Notes: generated from the sequence alone by a model not told the origin. Shown: positions 1-6,555, numbered from the stretch's first letter. The stretch is 6,615 bases of DNA from an uncultured Oscillospiraceae bacterium (GCA_945876665.1 CAMCPC010000070.1:1-6615); one strand, 5' to 3'. Numbers and translations are program-made.

Positions 1-1267
1 CCACAAGCACGCCGGTAAGGTTTTCACCTCTGCCGCGTGAGGCAGCAAGAATTACAACTGTGTAATTCTTGCTCTGCCAGCTTCTTAAATCCTCGTACAG
101 ATACTCAATCTTGCCGTGGAAAGACACCGTTGTTTTCGTGGTGAACGTTTCAAGGTGCTTGTATTTGAAGTCCGTATTTGAATGTGACAGCACGTCAAGG
201 GAAATGAGCTTTTTAGCGGACATTTCCATGACCTTATCCATATATCCGCAGTAAAACTTATCCTTATACGCGCCGATTATGCGCTTTTCCTTAAGCTCGG
301 CTATCTGCTCGTTTTTCTCCCATTCAAAGGTCTTGCCGCGCTCGCATATACGCTTCGGGTCGATTATAAAAACAAGGTCATTTTCTGAAAAATAGTCCGT
401 CAGTGACGGAATTTTGTCGTATACAAGCGACACATATTTATCAATCGACGGGAAATAGCGCGTTTCTTTAAAGCTCTCTATATCCGCCTTTGTGGTTTCT
501 ATAAATACGGTTTCGTCGCTCTTTTTACGTTTTGCACTGCGTATGCGCTTTTCAAGCTCCGCAATTATCTCGTCACGCTTTTCATCGGTTATAAGCGCCT
601 CGCACACCGGCGCGATACACGCTGTGTCAACCTTACCCATTGAGCGCTGTGTATATGTGTCAAACTCCCTTATAGAGTCGGTTTCGTTATCAAAAAATTC
701 AAATATGTACGGGTTGTAGCTGCCAGGCGGGAAAATATCAAGTATACCGCCCCTTATGGCGAACTGACCCGCACCCTCAACACTGTCCTCGCGCGAATAG
801 CCCATTACAACCAAATCCTGTGTCAGCTTGTCAAGGTCAAACTGCTTTCCTACATCAAATGTGATACACAGCCTTTCAAATTCCTCCCTGTCGGCGGTGT
901 ACTGCAAAATCGCGTCAAGACTTGTCACAACGATATAATTTCCGCCGCTTATGAGCTTCTGTATAACGGAAATTCGCGCGTGCTCGTTCTGATGTCCGGA
1001 GGTTTCTATATTATAGAAAATATACTCCTTTGACGGGAAATACAGCACGTTGTCGCTGTAAAGCTCCATATCGGAATAAAGCTTGCGCGCCTCCATGTCG
1101 CTGTAGCACACCACAAGAGATGAGGAATTGTTTTCTTTTCCAAGCGCGTATATAAGCTGTCCCTGCGCCGACTCCACTATTCCGGCAACGGACACAGGCG
1201 TATTATTCAGATTTTGCACAATCCCCTTGTAGGGAGAGTATTCCTTTAAAATATCCGAAAAATTCAT
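1..1267 (-). CDS. mfd: Transcription-repair coupling factor Mfd, N-terminal part (cut by the left window edge)
   Basis: Mfd is a DNA translocase that removes RNA polymerase stalled at DNA lesions and recruits UvrA, so that template-strand damage is repaired first. The frame is open from ATG at 1267 to the edge, giving 422 codons of a protein usually about 1150-1180 residues long. The N-terminus MNFSDILKEYSPYKG opens the UvrB-like region. The hallmark GQFAIRGGILDIFPP lies at about residues 167-181, in the UvrB-homology module (domains 1a/2/1b) that binds UvrA. The polymerase-interaction domain, helicase motifs and C-terminal domain would lie beyond the edge. The start is bounded by an in-frame TAG 12 bases upstream. 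The ribosome binding site is weak (AGG, 8 bases before ATG). The gene follows pth after 26 bases, consistent with co-transcription, as in other Firmicutes. Family assignment is confident; integrity of the rest cannot be judged. Confidence 0.95.
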   Translation of the reverse strand, partial: MNFSDILKEYSPYKGIVQNLNNTPVSVAGIVESAQGQLIYALGKENNSSSLVVCYSDMEARKLYSDMELYSDNVLYFPSKEYIFYNIETSGHQNEHARISVIQKLISGGNYIVVTSLDAILQYTADREEFERLCITFDVGKQFDLDKLTQDLVVMGYSREDSVEGAGQFAIRGGILDIFPPGSYNPYIFEFFDNETDSIREFDTYTQRSMGKVDTACIAPVCEALITDEKRDEIIAELEKRIRSAKRKKSDETVFIETTKADIESFKETRYFPSIDKYVSLVYDKIPSLTDYFSENDLVFIIDPKRICERGKTFEWEKNEQIAELKEKRIIGAYKDKFYCGYMDKVMEMSAKKLISLDVLSHSNTDFKYKHLETFTTKTTVSFHGKIEYLYEDLRSWQSKNYTVVILAASRGRGENLTGVLV

Positions 1268-1293
1268 TTTCTTAACCTATACTTCCAAATTTA

Positions 1294-1860
1294 TTATTTG
1301 CCGTTACACTTATTCATGGCGCTCTGTACGCCGTTTTTGATGATTTCCGTCACGGCGGTTTCCGCTTTCTTTATAGCCTCCTCCATAACGGGGATTTCCT
1401 CTTTAGTAAAGCGTCCCAACACAAAATCAGCTAAATCGTAATCCTCATGCTTTGGCGCACCTACGCCCATTTTTACACGCGGAAACGCGTCGGAATTAAG
1501 GCGGTAAATTATGGACTTGAGTCCGTTATGACCGCCCGCGCTGCCTTTTCCTCTTACGCGTATTCTGCCCGTATCAAGGGAAATATCATCATTTATCACT
1601 ATTATATTTTCGGGCGGTATTTTGTAAAACTGCGCCATTTCCGCAACCGAATCACCGCTTAAATTCATAAAGGTCTGCGGCTTTACAAGATACACCCTTT
1701 CACCGCCGATTACCACGTCACCGTACACCGCCTTGAATTTCAGCTTTGTCAGCTTTGCGCCGTATTTATCCGCTATATAATCTATTGTGTGGAAACCGAT
1801 ATTATGACGCGTCATGTCGTACTGCTTGCCGGGGTTTCCAAGTCCAACTATTAAATACAT
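1294..1860 (-). CDS. pth: Peptidyl-tRNA hydrolase (Pth), start placed at the internal ATG
   Basis: Pth cleaves the ester bond of peptidyl-tRNAs that drop off the ribosome and recycles tRNA in the cytoplasm. From ATG 1860 the product is 188 residues, the usual bacterial length. It begins MYLIVGLGNPGKQYDMTRHN, exactly where Pth proteins normally begin. Expected active-site residues are visible by alignment to the E. coli enzyme: N9 in GLGNPG, catalytic H19 in TRHNIG, N66 in TFMNLSG, D91 in the INDDISL stretch, and N112 in AGGHNGLKS. A strong ribosome binding site, AGAGGAG, sits 9 bases before this ATG. The frame also extends upstream without a stop to an ATG at 1941, one base after the glmU stop, which would add 27 residues (see separate entry). 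The gene ends in tandem stops TAATAA (1296-1291). Function is confident; the start is about 60:40 in favour of 1860. Confidence 0.95.
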   Translation of the reverse strand: MYLIVGLGNPGKQYDMTRHNIGFHTIDYIADKYGAKLTKLKFKAVYGDVVIGGERVYLVKPQTFMNLSGDSVAEMAQFYKIPPENIIVINDDISLDTGRIRVRGKGSAGGHNGLKSIIYRLNSDAFPRVKMGVGAPKHEDYDLADFVLGRFTKEEIPVMEEAIKKAETAVTEIIKNGVQSAMNKCNGK

Positions 1861-1869
1861 TGGTATAAT

Positions 1870-1876
1870 CTCCTCT
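1870..1876 (-). promoter_or_regulatory. Ribosome binding site deciding the pth start
   Basis: On the minus strand this reads AGAGGAG, followed by 9 bases and then ATG at 1860. It is much stronger than anything before the alternative ATG at 1941. It is the main sequence reason for choosing the 188-residue form of Pth. Confidence 0.75.
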
Positions 1877-1896
1877 TTATTCTTCTCCTTACGCCC

Positions 1897-1921
1897 AAAA
1901 AGGGCAGATTTAATCTGCCCT
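1897..1921 (-). terminator. Terminator-like hairpin after glmU
   Basis: On the minus strand an 8-bp perfect stem (AGGGCAGA pairing with TCTGCCCT, 1921-1914 with 1908-1901) closes a 5-base loop. The inverted repeat is in fact 10 bases with a single central base. It is followed at once by a run of five T (1901-1897), then GGGCG. It begins 21 bases after the glmU stop, a normal distance for an intrinsic terminator. The T-run is short, so termination is probably partial. The stem's GCCC (1905-1902) could also pair with the downstream GGGC (1896-1893), a weak 4-bp alternative. I see no convincing promoter between the hairpin and pth, so pth-mfd would depend on read-through. Confidence 0.5.
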
Positions 1922-1942
1922 GTGATATTTTTAATTCCCATT

Positions 1943-3304
1943 TTACTTTCTCTTGTCTTTCCAATTTTCCTTATTCACTTGTCTTGCGCGCGCGATTGAC
2001 AGGCTGTTTTCGGGAATATCCTCGGTTATGGTTGAGCCTGCGGCAATATACACGCCATCGCCCACATTAATCGGCGAAACAAAGTTTGTGTTACAGCCGA
2101 CAAAGCAGTCGTCACCGATTGTGGTTCTGTACTTGTTCTTGCCGTCATAGTTACAAGTAACAGTACCGCAGCCGAAGTTTACTCTCTTGCCTACGTCGCT
2201 GTCGCCGATATATGTAAGATGTGAAATCTTTGTGCCGTCGTCAATATTTGAGTTCTTAAGCTCAACAAAGTCGCCCACCTTAACGTCCTTGCCCACGCGG
2301 CAGTTCGGTCTGATATAGGCAAACGGACCTACATGAGTACCCTCGTCAACCTCAGAATTCAGAATAACTGAGCTTAGTATATCCACATTATCGTGTATTA
2401 TCGCCTTATCAAGTACAGAGTCTGAGCCGATAACGCAGTCAGAGCCGATTTTTGTGCCGCTCTTTATCGTTACATTCTGGCATATTTCGGTATCGTTTCC
2501 TATTTCAACACCGTCCTCGATATACACGCTTTCGGGATTGCGCATTGTAACGCCGTTTCTCATGTGCATTTCATTAATGCGCTTCTGCATTATCTTTTCT
2601 GCCTCGTTAAGCTGTACTCTGTCATTTATGCCGCGGATTTCATCATTGTCGGCTATTGCATAGCCGCCCACCTTTTTGCCCGCGCCAAGCAATATTTCAA
2701 GCGTGTCCGTAAGGTAATACTCGCCCTGCGCGTTGTTCGGAGTAATCTTATCAAGGGCATATACAAGCGACTCGCTGTCAAACACATACATACCCGAATT
2801 AACCTCTTTTATCTTCTTTTCATCCTCGCTTGCGTCCTTCTGCTCTACAATCTTAAGTACACCGCCGTCAGCGCCGCGCACAATTCTGCCGTAGCCTGTC
2901 GCGTCATCAAGTATGGCAGTGATAACTGTTGCCTGATTGCCGCTTGCTTTGTGATATTCAATAGCGTTCTTAATAGCTTCGGCTGTTACAAGCGGAGTGT
3001 CACCGTTTAAAATAACAACCTCACCCTTTGCAGCCTTTATAACGTCAGCCGCCTGCATAACAGCATGGCCTGTACCCTTCTGCTCCGCCTGCAATGCGAA
3101 TTCACACACATCTCCAAGAGCTTCCTTAACCATTTCCGCCTTGTGCCCCACAACGGCGCAGACCTTGTCCGCTCCCGCCGCCTTTGATGCGTCAATAACC
3201 CATTTGCAAAGCGGCTTGCCGCACACCTTATGAAGTACCTTCGGCATTTTGGATTTCATTCTTGTACCCATGCCTGCCGCCAGTATTACGCTTGTAAAAC
3301 CCAT
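1943..3304 (-). CDS. glmU: Bifunctional UDP-N-acetylglucosamine pyrophosphorylase / glucosamine-1-phosphate N-acetyltransferase
   Basis: GlmU makes UDP-GlcNAc, the precursor of peptidoglycan and teichoic acids, by acetylating glucosamine-1-phosphate and then transferring UMP from UTP. At 453 residues it is full length. The N-terminal uridylyltransferase half (about 1-228) shows LAAGMGTRMKSKMPKVLHK at 8-26, GTGHAV at 77-82, NGDTPL at 100-105 with metal-binding D102, GYGRI at 137-141, EQKDA at 154-158 and N227. The C-terminal left-handed beta-helix (about 250-453) carries hexapeptide repeats and the acetyltransferase residues R332, K350, catalytic H362 in SHLTYIGD and the NYDG at 385-388. All expected residues are present. 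It starts behind ribF with an excellent ribosome binding site, and ends one base before a possible ATG for pth. In B. subtilis prs follows glmU; here it does not. Confidence 0.97.
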   Translation of the reverse strand: MGFTSVILAAGMGTRMKSKMPKVLHKVCGKPLCKWVIDASKAAGADKVCAVVGHKAEMVKEALGDVCEFALQAEQKGTGHAVMQAADVIKAAKGEVVILNGDTPLVTAEAIKNAIEYHKASGNQATVITAILDDATGYGRIVRGADGGVLKIVEQKDASEDEKKIKEVNSGMYVFDSESLVYALDKITPNNAQGEYYLTDTLEILLGAGKKVGGYAIADNDEIRGINDRVQLNEAEKIMQKRINEMHMRNGVTMRNPESVYIEDGVEIGNDTEICQNVTIKSGTKIGSDCVIGSDSVLDKAIIHDNVDILSSVILNSEVDEGTHVGPFAYIRPNCRVGKDVKVGDFVELKNSNIDDGTKISHLTYIGDSDVGKRVNFGCGTVTCNYDGKNKYRTTIGDDCFVGCNTNFVSPINVGDGVYIAAGSTITEDIPENSLSIARARQVNKENWKDKRK

Positions 3305-3309
3305 TGTAA

Positions 3310-3317
3310 CTCCTCCT
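3310..3317 (-). promoter_or_regulatory. glmU ribosome binding site overlapping the ribF stop codon
   Basis: The minus strand reads TAGGAGGAG, in which TAG (3318-3316) is the ribF stop and AGGAGGAG is a near-ideal ribosome binding site 5 bases before the glmU ATG. This leaves no room for a terminator or a separate promoter between the two genes. It therefore links the translation-factor cluster to the glmU cluster. Confidence 0.85.
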
Positions 3318-4218
3318 ATAAATCCATCTTTGAAGTAACCTCTATATCGTTTTGTATCTGATTTTTCAATTCTTCCATGCTGTTAAATTTTATATCACCG
3401 CGTAAGCGTTTTGCAAAGCTTACACGTATATATTCACCGTAAATATCCTCGTCAAAATCAAGGATATGACTTTCCACAGTCAGCTTTTCCGCCCCGAAGG
3501 TCGGATTTTTTCCAACGTTTATGACGCTCTTTAATCTTTTTCCGCTTACATAGGTAATACCCGCGTAAACGCCCGCCTTCGGCAGCGCCATATTAATATC
3601 ATAGTCCACATTGGCAGTGGGTATTCCCATTTTTCTGCCGTTTTGCAGTCCTTTTACCACATTGCCCTCAATACAGTAGCGTCTGCCGAGGAAACGTTCT
3701 GCCTCCTCCATTTCGCCCGACTTTATTACCTGTCTTATGTATGTGCTGGCAACAACTCTGCCGTCTATCTTTATCACATCAGTAACAAACACCTTAAATC
3801 CATACTTTTCGCCGAATTTTTTCAGCATTTCCACATCGCCCTGTGCCTTAAAGCCAAAGCTGTAATCGTAGCCCACGCAGACCGCTTTCACGTGCAGATT
3901 ATTCACAAGATAAAGTACAAATTCCTCGGGAGTTTTCTTCATAAACTCCTTATCAAATTTCTCCATAAATACAAAGTCGGCTTTTTCGCGTTCAAGAAGC
4001 TCCAATTTCGCCTCGTTGGGAGTTATAAGCTCAATTTTGCCCTGAGTGACACCCTTTGTATTTTCATCAAACAGCAGCACGCCGCTTTTTAAGCCACGCT
4101 CCTTAGCGTACTGTATTCCGTTACGGATTATCGTCATATGGGCGACGTGAAGTCCGTCAAAGTTTCCCAGTGCCACAACTGTGCCGTCATAATCAACCTT
4201 ATTGCGGATTACCTCCAT
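3316..4218 (-). CDS. ribF: Bifunctional riboflavin kinase / FMN adenylyltransferase (FAD synthetase)
   Basis: RibF phosphorylates riboflavin to FMN and adenylates FMN to FAD in the cytoplasm. From ATG 4218 it is 300 residues, normal for the family. An ATG at 4257 inside truB would add 13 residues, but it has no ribosome binding site, whereas 4218 has AAGGAGG 9 bases upstream. The N-terminal adenylyltransferase domain shows GNFDGLHVAH at 18-27, VGYDYSFG at 115-122 and ASTYIRQVI at 157-165. Two motifs deviate: HxGH reads HVAH, and the usual FEPHP-like stretch after the second strand reads LFDENTKG (49-56). The C-terminal flavokinase domain is textbook: GIPTANV at 198-204, GVYAG at 216-220, NPTFG at 238-242, ES-HILDFDEDIYG at 249-261 and KRLRGDIKF at 270-278. 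No FMN riboswitch fits in the spacer, so expression is probably through the operon. Confidence 0.95.
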   Translation of the reverse strand: MEVIRNKVDYDGTVVALGNFDGLHVAHMTIIRNGIQYAKERGLKSGVLLFDENTKGVTQGKIELITPNEAKLELLEREKADFVFMEKFDKEFMKKTPEEFVLYLVNNLHVKAVCVGYDYSFGFKAQGDVEMLKKFGEKYGFKVFVTDVIKIDGRVVASTYIRQVIKSGEMEEAERFLGRRYCIEGNVVKGLQNGRKMGIPTANVDYDINMALPKAGVYAGITYVSGKRLKSVINVGKNPTFGAEKLTVESHILDFDEDIYGEYIRVSFAKRLRGDIKFNSMEELKNQIQNDIEVTSKMDL

Positions 4219-4227
4219 TACGTCACC

Positions 4228-4234
4228 CCTCCTT
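4228..4234 (-). promoter_or_regulatory. Ribosome binding site deciding the ribF start
   Basis: The minus strand shows AAGGAGG immediately after the truB stop TAA (4237-4235), with 9 bases to ATG 4218. The alternative ATG at 4257, within truB, is preceded by GCTTGAAAA, with no recognisable ribosome binding site. The 4218 start also matches the usual RibF N-terminus. Confidence 0.8.
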
Positions 4235-5107
4235 TTAGTTCCAGAATGATTTTTCAAGCTTCAATCTGCCGTCTGTTATTTTCGATATACACAAAAATTT
4301 TCCGTTTTCATCATACACGCGGTAGGTCTGTCCCTCAGTACCGCCGCGGTACGTCATTGCCATACCGTTTGTAACGCTTTTCACCTGTTTGGGATTAAGC
4401 GTGATTTTCGGATATTCCTCAAACATTCTGTCCACAGGTATCATTACGCTTTCAAGCTGTCCGTTTTCTTTCAGCTTTTCCACATCTTCCACAGTGTAGC
4501 TTTCCTCTATTGAAAACGGCCCTGTTTTTGTGCGTCTTAGCGTATTCATATACGCGCCAACGCCAAGCTTTTTACCGATGTCCTCGCAAAGAGTTCTGAT
4601 ATACGTACCCTTTGAGCAGGAAACATCAATCGTAACATGGTTGCCGTCAATTTTCAGTATATCTATTGAATGTATCGTAATCCTTCTGCTTTTGCGCTCA
4701 ACCTCTATACCCTGTCTGGCAAGCTCATAGAGTTTTTTTCCGTTTTGCTTTATTGCTGAATACATGGGCGGTACCTGTTCAATTTCGCCCACAAAGCTCA
4801 TAACCGCCGCGCGAATTTCCTCCTCTGTGCAGTTCACTGCACATTCAGTAAGCACCTTACCGTCCGCGTCCTGTGTATCGGTAGTTCTTCCTAGTACAAG
4901 CTCAGCTATGTACCGTTTATCTGAAAGAGTCAGCATATCCGCCACCTTTGTGGCATTTCCTATGCAAACCGGCAGCACACCCGTCGCCATAGGGTCAAGC
5001 GTTCCCGTATGACCGACCTTTTTAATTCCCGTCAGCTTGCGCATGACGTATACCATATCATGTGATGTGCGCCCCATTGGCTTGTCTATTATGATTATAC
5101 CGTTCAT
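4235..5107 (-). CDS. truB: tRNA pseudouridine(55) synthase TruB
   Basis: TruB converts U55 of the T-arm of tRNAs to pseudouridine. From ATG 5107 it has 290 residues, typical length. It begins MNGIIIIDKPMGRTSHD, matching the family start. The catalytic aspartate is D38 in GHTGTLDPMATGVLP. Further TruB motifs are KRYIAELVLGRTTDTQDADG (64-83), QVPPMYSAIKQNGKKLYELAR (111-131, one motif) and SCSKGTYIRTLCEDIG (163-178). A short PUA-like C-terminal part (about 235-290) follows, as in Gram-positive TruB. A GTG at 5110 could add one residue and would overlap the nrnA end by four bases. ATG 5107 is preferred because AGAGGA (5119-5114) is 6 bases away from it but only 3 from the GTG. The start overlaps the nrnA stop (TGATG), indicating translational coupling. 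Confidence 0.96.
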   Translation of the reverse strand: MNGIIIIDKPMGRTSHDMVYVMRKLTGIKKVGHTGTLDPMATGVLPVCIGNATKVADMLTLSDKRYIAELVLGRTTDTQDADGKVLTECAVNCTEEEIRAAVMSFVGEIEQVPPMYSAIKQNGKKLYELARQGIEVERKSRRITIHSIDILKIDGNHVTIDVSCSKGTYIRTLCEDIGKKLGVGAYMNTLRRTKTGPFSIEESYTVEDVEKLKENGQLESVMIPVDRMFEEYPKITLNPKQVKSVTNGMAMTYRGGTEGQTYRVYDENGKFLCISKITDGRLKLEKSFWN

Positions 5108-6063
5108 CACATTTCCTCTAACGCTTTCATACAGGCATTTATAACAGTCTTTTCGGTTTCTTCAAGTGTCGGCAGATGAACTGTCGCTCCTGCCGCCTTT
5201 ACGTGACCGCCGCCGCCGAATCCCGTGGCAACCTTTGCCACGTCTGCTTTGCCGTTTGAACGCAGATTTACACGGAATCCGTCCTTTACGTGCTTTATGC
5301 ACACGGCTATCTCCGTACCCTCAATACGTCTCGGAATTTCCACAAGATTGGGAATATCCTCCTTGTGCATACCGTACTTTTCGCCAATGCTTTCATCCAA
5401 TGTCACAAGCGAAATTTTCCCGCCTGCATAGGACTTTAGTCCCTCTGTGACCTCCGCCTTAAGCTTCGTCGCCGCAAGCGACTCACAATCAAACAGCAGC
5501 CTTACAATCTCGGCATGGTCAAAATTATATTCCAGTAAATCAGCCGCTGCCCGCATTGTTTTGGGCGTCACGTTGCTGTATTTAAAGCAGCCCGTATCAG
5601 AGCATATTGCCGTATACAAATCCTTTGCTATATCATCATCAATTTCCACGTCCATTTTCCTGAACAGTGCAAGCAAAATCTCGCTCGTAGCAGACGCATT
5701 GCCGTCAACATAGTTCGCGTCGGCAAAGTTTGTATTGGTAAGGTGGTGGTCAATATTTATTGAATTTCCTATTTCCTCAAAAAGCGCCTTACGCTCAGTT
5801 ATACGGTCCAAGTCACCGCAGTCAAGACACGCGCAAAGGTCGTGGTCATGCTCGATGCCCTCATGATACATAACGTAATCAGTACCTATAAACGCAAGTC
5901 TTGCTTCCACTCTGCCGCTTACGTAAATGGTTACTTTTTTGCCCATTTTACGAAGCACCTTTGCAAAAGCAAAGCATGAACCAAGAGCATCGGAGTCTTC
6001 ATTAACATGCGGAAACACTGCAACGGACTTAGCTTCTATTATTTTGTCAATAACAGCTTGCAT
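5107..6063 (-). CDS. nrnA: DHH/DHHA1 phosphoesterase, NrnA-type nanoRNase / pAp phosphatase
   Basis: Members of this family degrade 2-5 nucleotide RNA fragments and many hydrolyse 3'-phosphoadenosine 5'-phosphate; some act on linear di-nucleotides. The 318 residues fit. The DHH domain shows H19, D23 and D25 in HVNEDSDALGS, D81 in CLDCGD, the signature IDHH at 104-107, and D156 in YTAICSDTG. The C-terminal DHHA1 domain ends with VNLRSNGKADVAKVA and the substrate-binding GFGGGGHVKAAGA (281-293). The first motif usually reads NPDGDA; here it is NEDSDA, but both metal-binding aspartates are kept. There is no signal peptide, membrane segment or GGDEF/PAS part, so it is not the GdpP type. GGGGGAG lies 5 bases before the ATG, 13 bases after rbfA. 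The position between rbfA and truB is typical of Firmicutes. Exact substrate is inferred from the family. Confidence 0.92.
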   Translation of the reverse strand: MQAVIDKIIEAKSVAVFPHVNEDSDALGSCFAFAKVLRKMGKKVTIYVSGRVEARLAFIGTDYVMYHEGIEHDHDLCACLDCGDLDRITERKALFEEIGNSINIDHHLTNTNFADANYVDGNASATSEILLALFRKMDVEIDDDIAKDLYTAICSDTGCFKYSNVTPKTMRAAADLLEYNFDHAEIVRLLFDCESLAATKLKAEVTEGLKSYAGGKISLVTLDESIGEKYGMHKEDIPNLVEIPRRIEGTEIAVCIKHVKDGFRVNLRSNGKADVAKVATGFGGGGHVKAAGATVHLPTLEETEKTVINACMKALEEM

Positions 6064-6076
6064 AAAAACTCCCCCA

Positions 6077-6415
6077 TTAATTGTTGTTCAGATTATTAAG
6101 CAGCCTTTCTATATTTGCGCCATGCTCAATTGAGTCGTCAAGCTCAAATACAAATTCAGGCGTATATCTTAAATCGATTCTTTTTCCCATTTCACGTCTT
6201 ATAAAGCCTGCTGCGCTCTTTAAGCCCTGCATAGCTTTCTTCTTTGTTTCCTCATCACCCATGACGGAAATGTAAGCCTTTGCATAGCGCAGGTCATTTG
6301 TCACGCTTACAGTGACAACACTCGTCATAAGCGGTATACGTGAATCCTTAAGCTCGCGGATTATATTCGCAAGCTCACGTTTTACTTCACCGTTGATTTT
6401 ATCAATTCTTGCCAT
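6077..6415 (-). CDS. rbfA: 30S ribosome-binding factor RbfA
   Basis: RbfA binds the immature 30S subunit near the 5' helix of 16S rRNA and helps in late maturation and cold adaptation. The 112 residues agree with the family (about 115-125). The single KH-like domain is seen in RIDKINGEVKRELANII near the N-terminus, SVTNDLRYAKAYISVMG in the middle (about 37-53) and RYTPEFVFELDDSIEHG (about 83-99) near the end, all in the normal order. The ribosome binding site is GAAAGGA (6430-6424), 8 bases before ATG 6415. It lies directly beside the large inverted repeat that fills the gap to infB. Being downstream of infB is the classical arrangement. Confidence 0.96.
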   Translation of the reverse strand: MARIDKINGEVKRELANIIRELKDSRIPLMTSVVTVSVTNDLRYAKAYISVMGDEETKKKAMQGLKSAAGFIRREMGKRIDLRYTPEFVFELDDSIEHGANIERLLNNLNNN

Positions 6416-6431
6416 TTCCTATTTCCTTTCG

Positions 6432-6555
6432 GAAAGATTAAAGAAATTTTCGTAGATTGCTGTTTTGCAGCCGAGGTGCCGTATGGGTTCATACTTGTAT
6501 GAACAAATACTGCCCTCGGCAAAAAATAGTGAGATACGGAAATTTCTTATCTTTC
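6432..6555. repeat. Nested imperfect inverted repeat filling the infB-rbfA gap
   Basis: The outer arms are 6432-6454 and 6535-6555. They match over 21 bases with one mismatch and a two-base insertion (TA at 6439-6440). The core of the left arm is AAGAAATTTTCGTA, and its partner is TACGGAAATTTCTT. The right arm covers the last two codons and stop of infB (GAA AGA TAA on the minus strand). Between the arms are unpaired stretches of about 15 bases and a second palindrome (6470-6520). The whole 124-base unit could fold as one long structure in the operon transcript. The layout resembles intergenic palindromic elements such as ERIC or small non-autonomous transposable elements, but I do not recognise the family, and I see no second copy in the window. 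Confidence 0.8.
6470..6520. repeat. Central 51-base hairpin of the infB-rbfA element
   Basis: Three stacked stems line up: GCCGAGG (6470-6476) with CCTCGGC (6514-6520); GCCGTAT (6478-6484) with ATACTGC (6507-6513), one mismatch; and GTTCATAC (6487-6494) with GTATGAAC (6497-6504). They are separated by one bulged base (6477) and one two-base internal loop. This gives 21 matched pairs out of 22 positions around a tiny loop. In the direction of transcription the T-run (6526-6521) precedes the stem and no T-run follows it. It therefore does not look like an intrinsic terminator. Confidence 0.8.

Larger units (their letters stand above)
1861..1941 (-). other. Possible 27-codon N-terminal extension of Pth, or untranslated spacer
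   Basis: An open frame starts with ATG 1941, one base after the glmU stop (TAA-A-ATG), and runs into pth in phase. It would encode MGIKNITGQIKSALFGRKEK followed by NKEEIIP, a short basic segment with no domain I recognise. The preceding sequence AAGAGAAAG is purine-rich but only a weak ribosome binding site. The segment contains a terminator-like hairpin (1897-1921) and the good ribosome binding site of the 1860 start. That favours reading it as spacer, or as a coupled leader, rather than as protein. Against this, I recall from memory that some clostridial Pth proteins carry short basic N-terminal extensions, so the long 215-residue form is not excluded. Confidence 0.4.

Noticed and set aside
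69..719. Plus-strand open frames (69-254 and 492-719) opposite mfd
   Set aside because: The minus strand here encodes an uninterrupted Mfd N-terminus with its hallmark motif, so these are shadow frames.
1942..1990. Promoter for pth-mfd at the 3' end of glmU
   Set aside because: A TAAAAT resembling a -10 box is present around 1946-1941, but the hexamer at the proper distance upstream (AAAATT) does not resemble a -35 box, and any transcript would still meet the terminator-like hairpin.
2564..3010. Plus-strand open frame of 148 codons opposite glmU
   Set aside because: It lies wholly antisense to a glmU with every expected motif. Its product is a hydrophobic, cysteine-rich mix with no recognisable domain. 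It is a shadow of the glmU codon pattern.
3643..4092. Plus-strand open frame of 149 codons opposite ribF
   Set aside because: It is antisense to conserved ribF sequence and has no domain, no neighbouring gene on its strand and no reason to be translated.
5107..6063. Changed first motif of NrnA (NEDSDA instead of NPDGDA) as a sign of an inactive enzyme
   Set aside because: Both aspartates and the histidine that bind metal are retained, as are IDHH and GGGGH, and the changed positions vary in characterised relatives.
6470..6520. Central hairpin as an intrinsic terminator between infB and rbfA
   Set aside because: In the direction of transcription the T-run lies before the stem and TGCAAAAC follows it, and there is no plus-strand gene ending here that could use it.
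6416..6546. Known riboswitch, T-box or ribosomal-protein leader in the infB-rbfA gap
   Set aside because: I can find no conserved T-box, FMN, SAM or other riboswitch core. The sequence is explained by simple nested inverted repeats.
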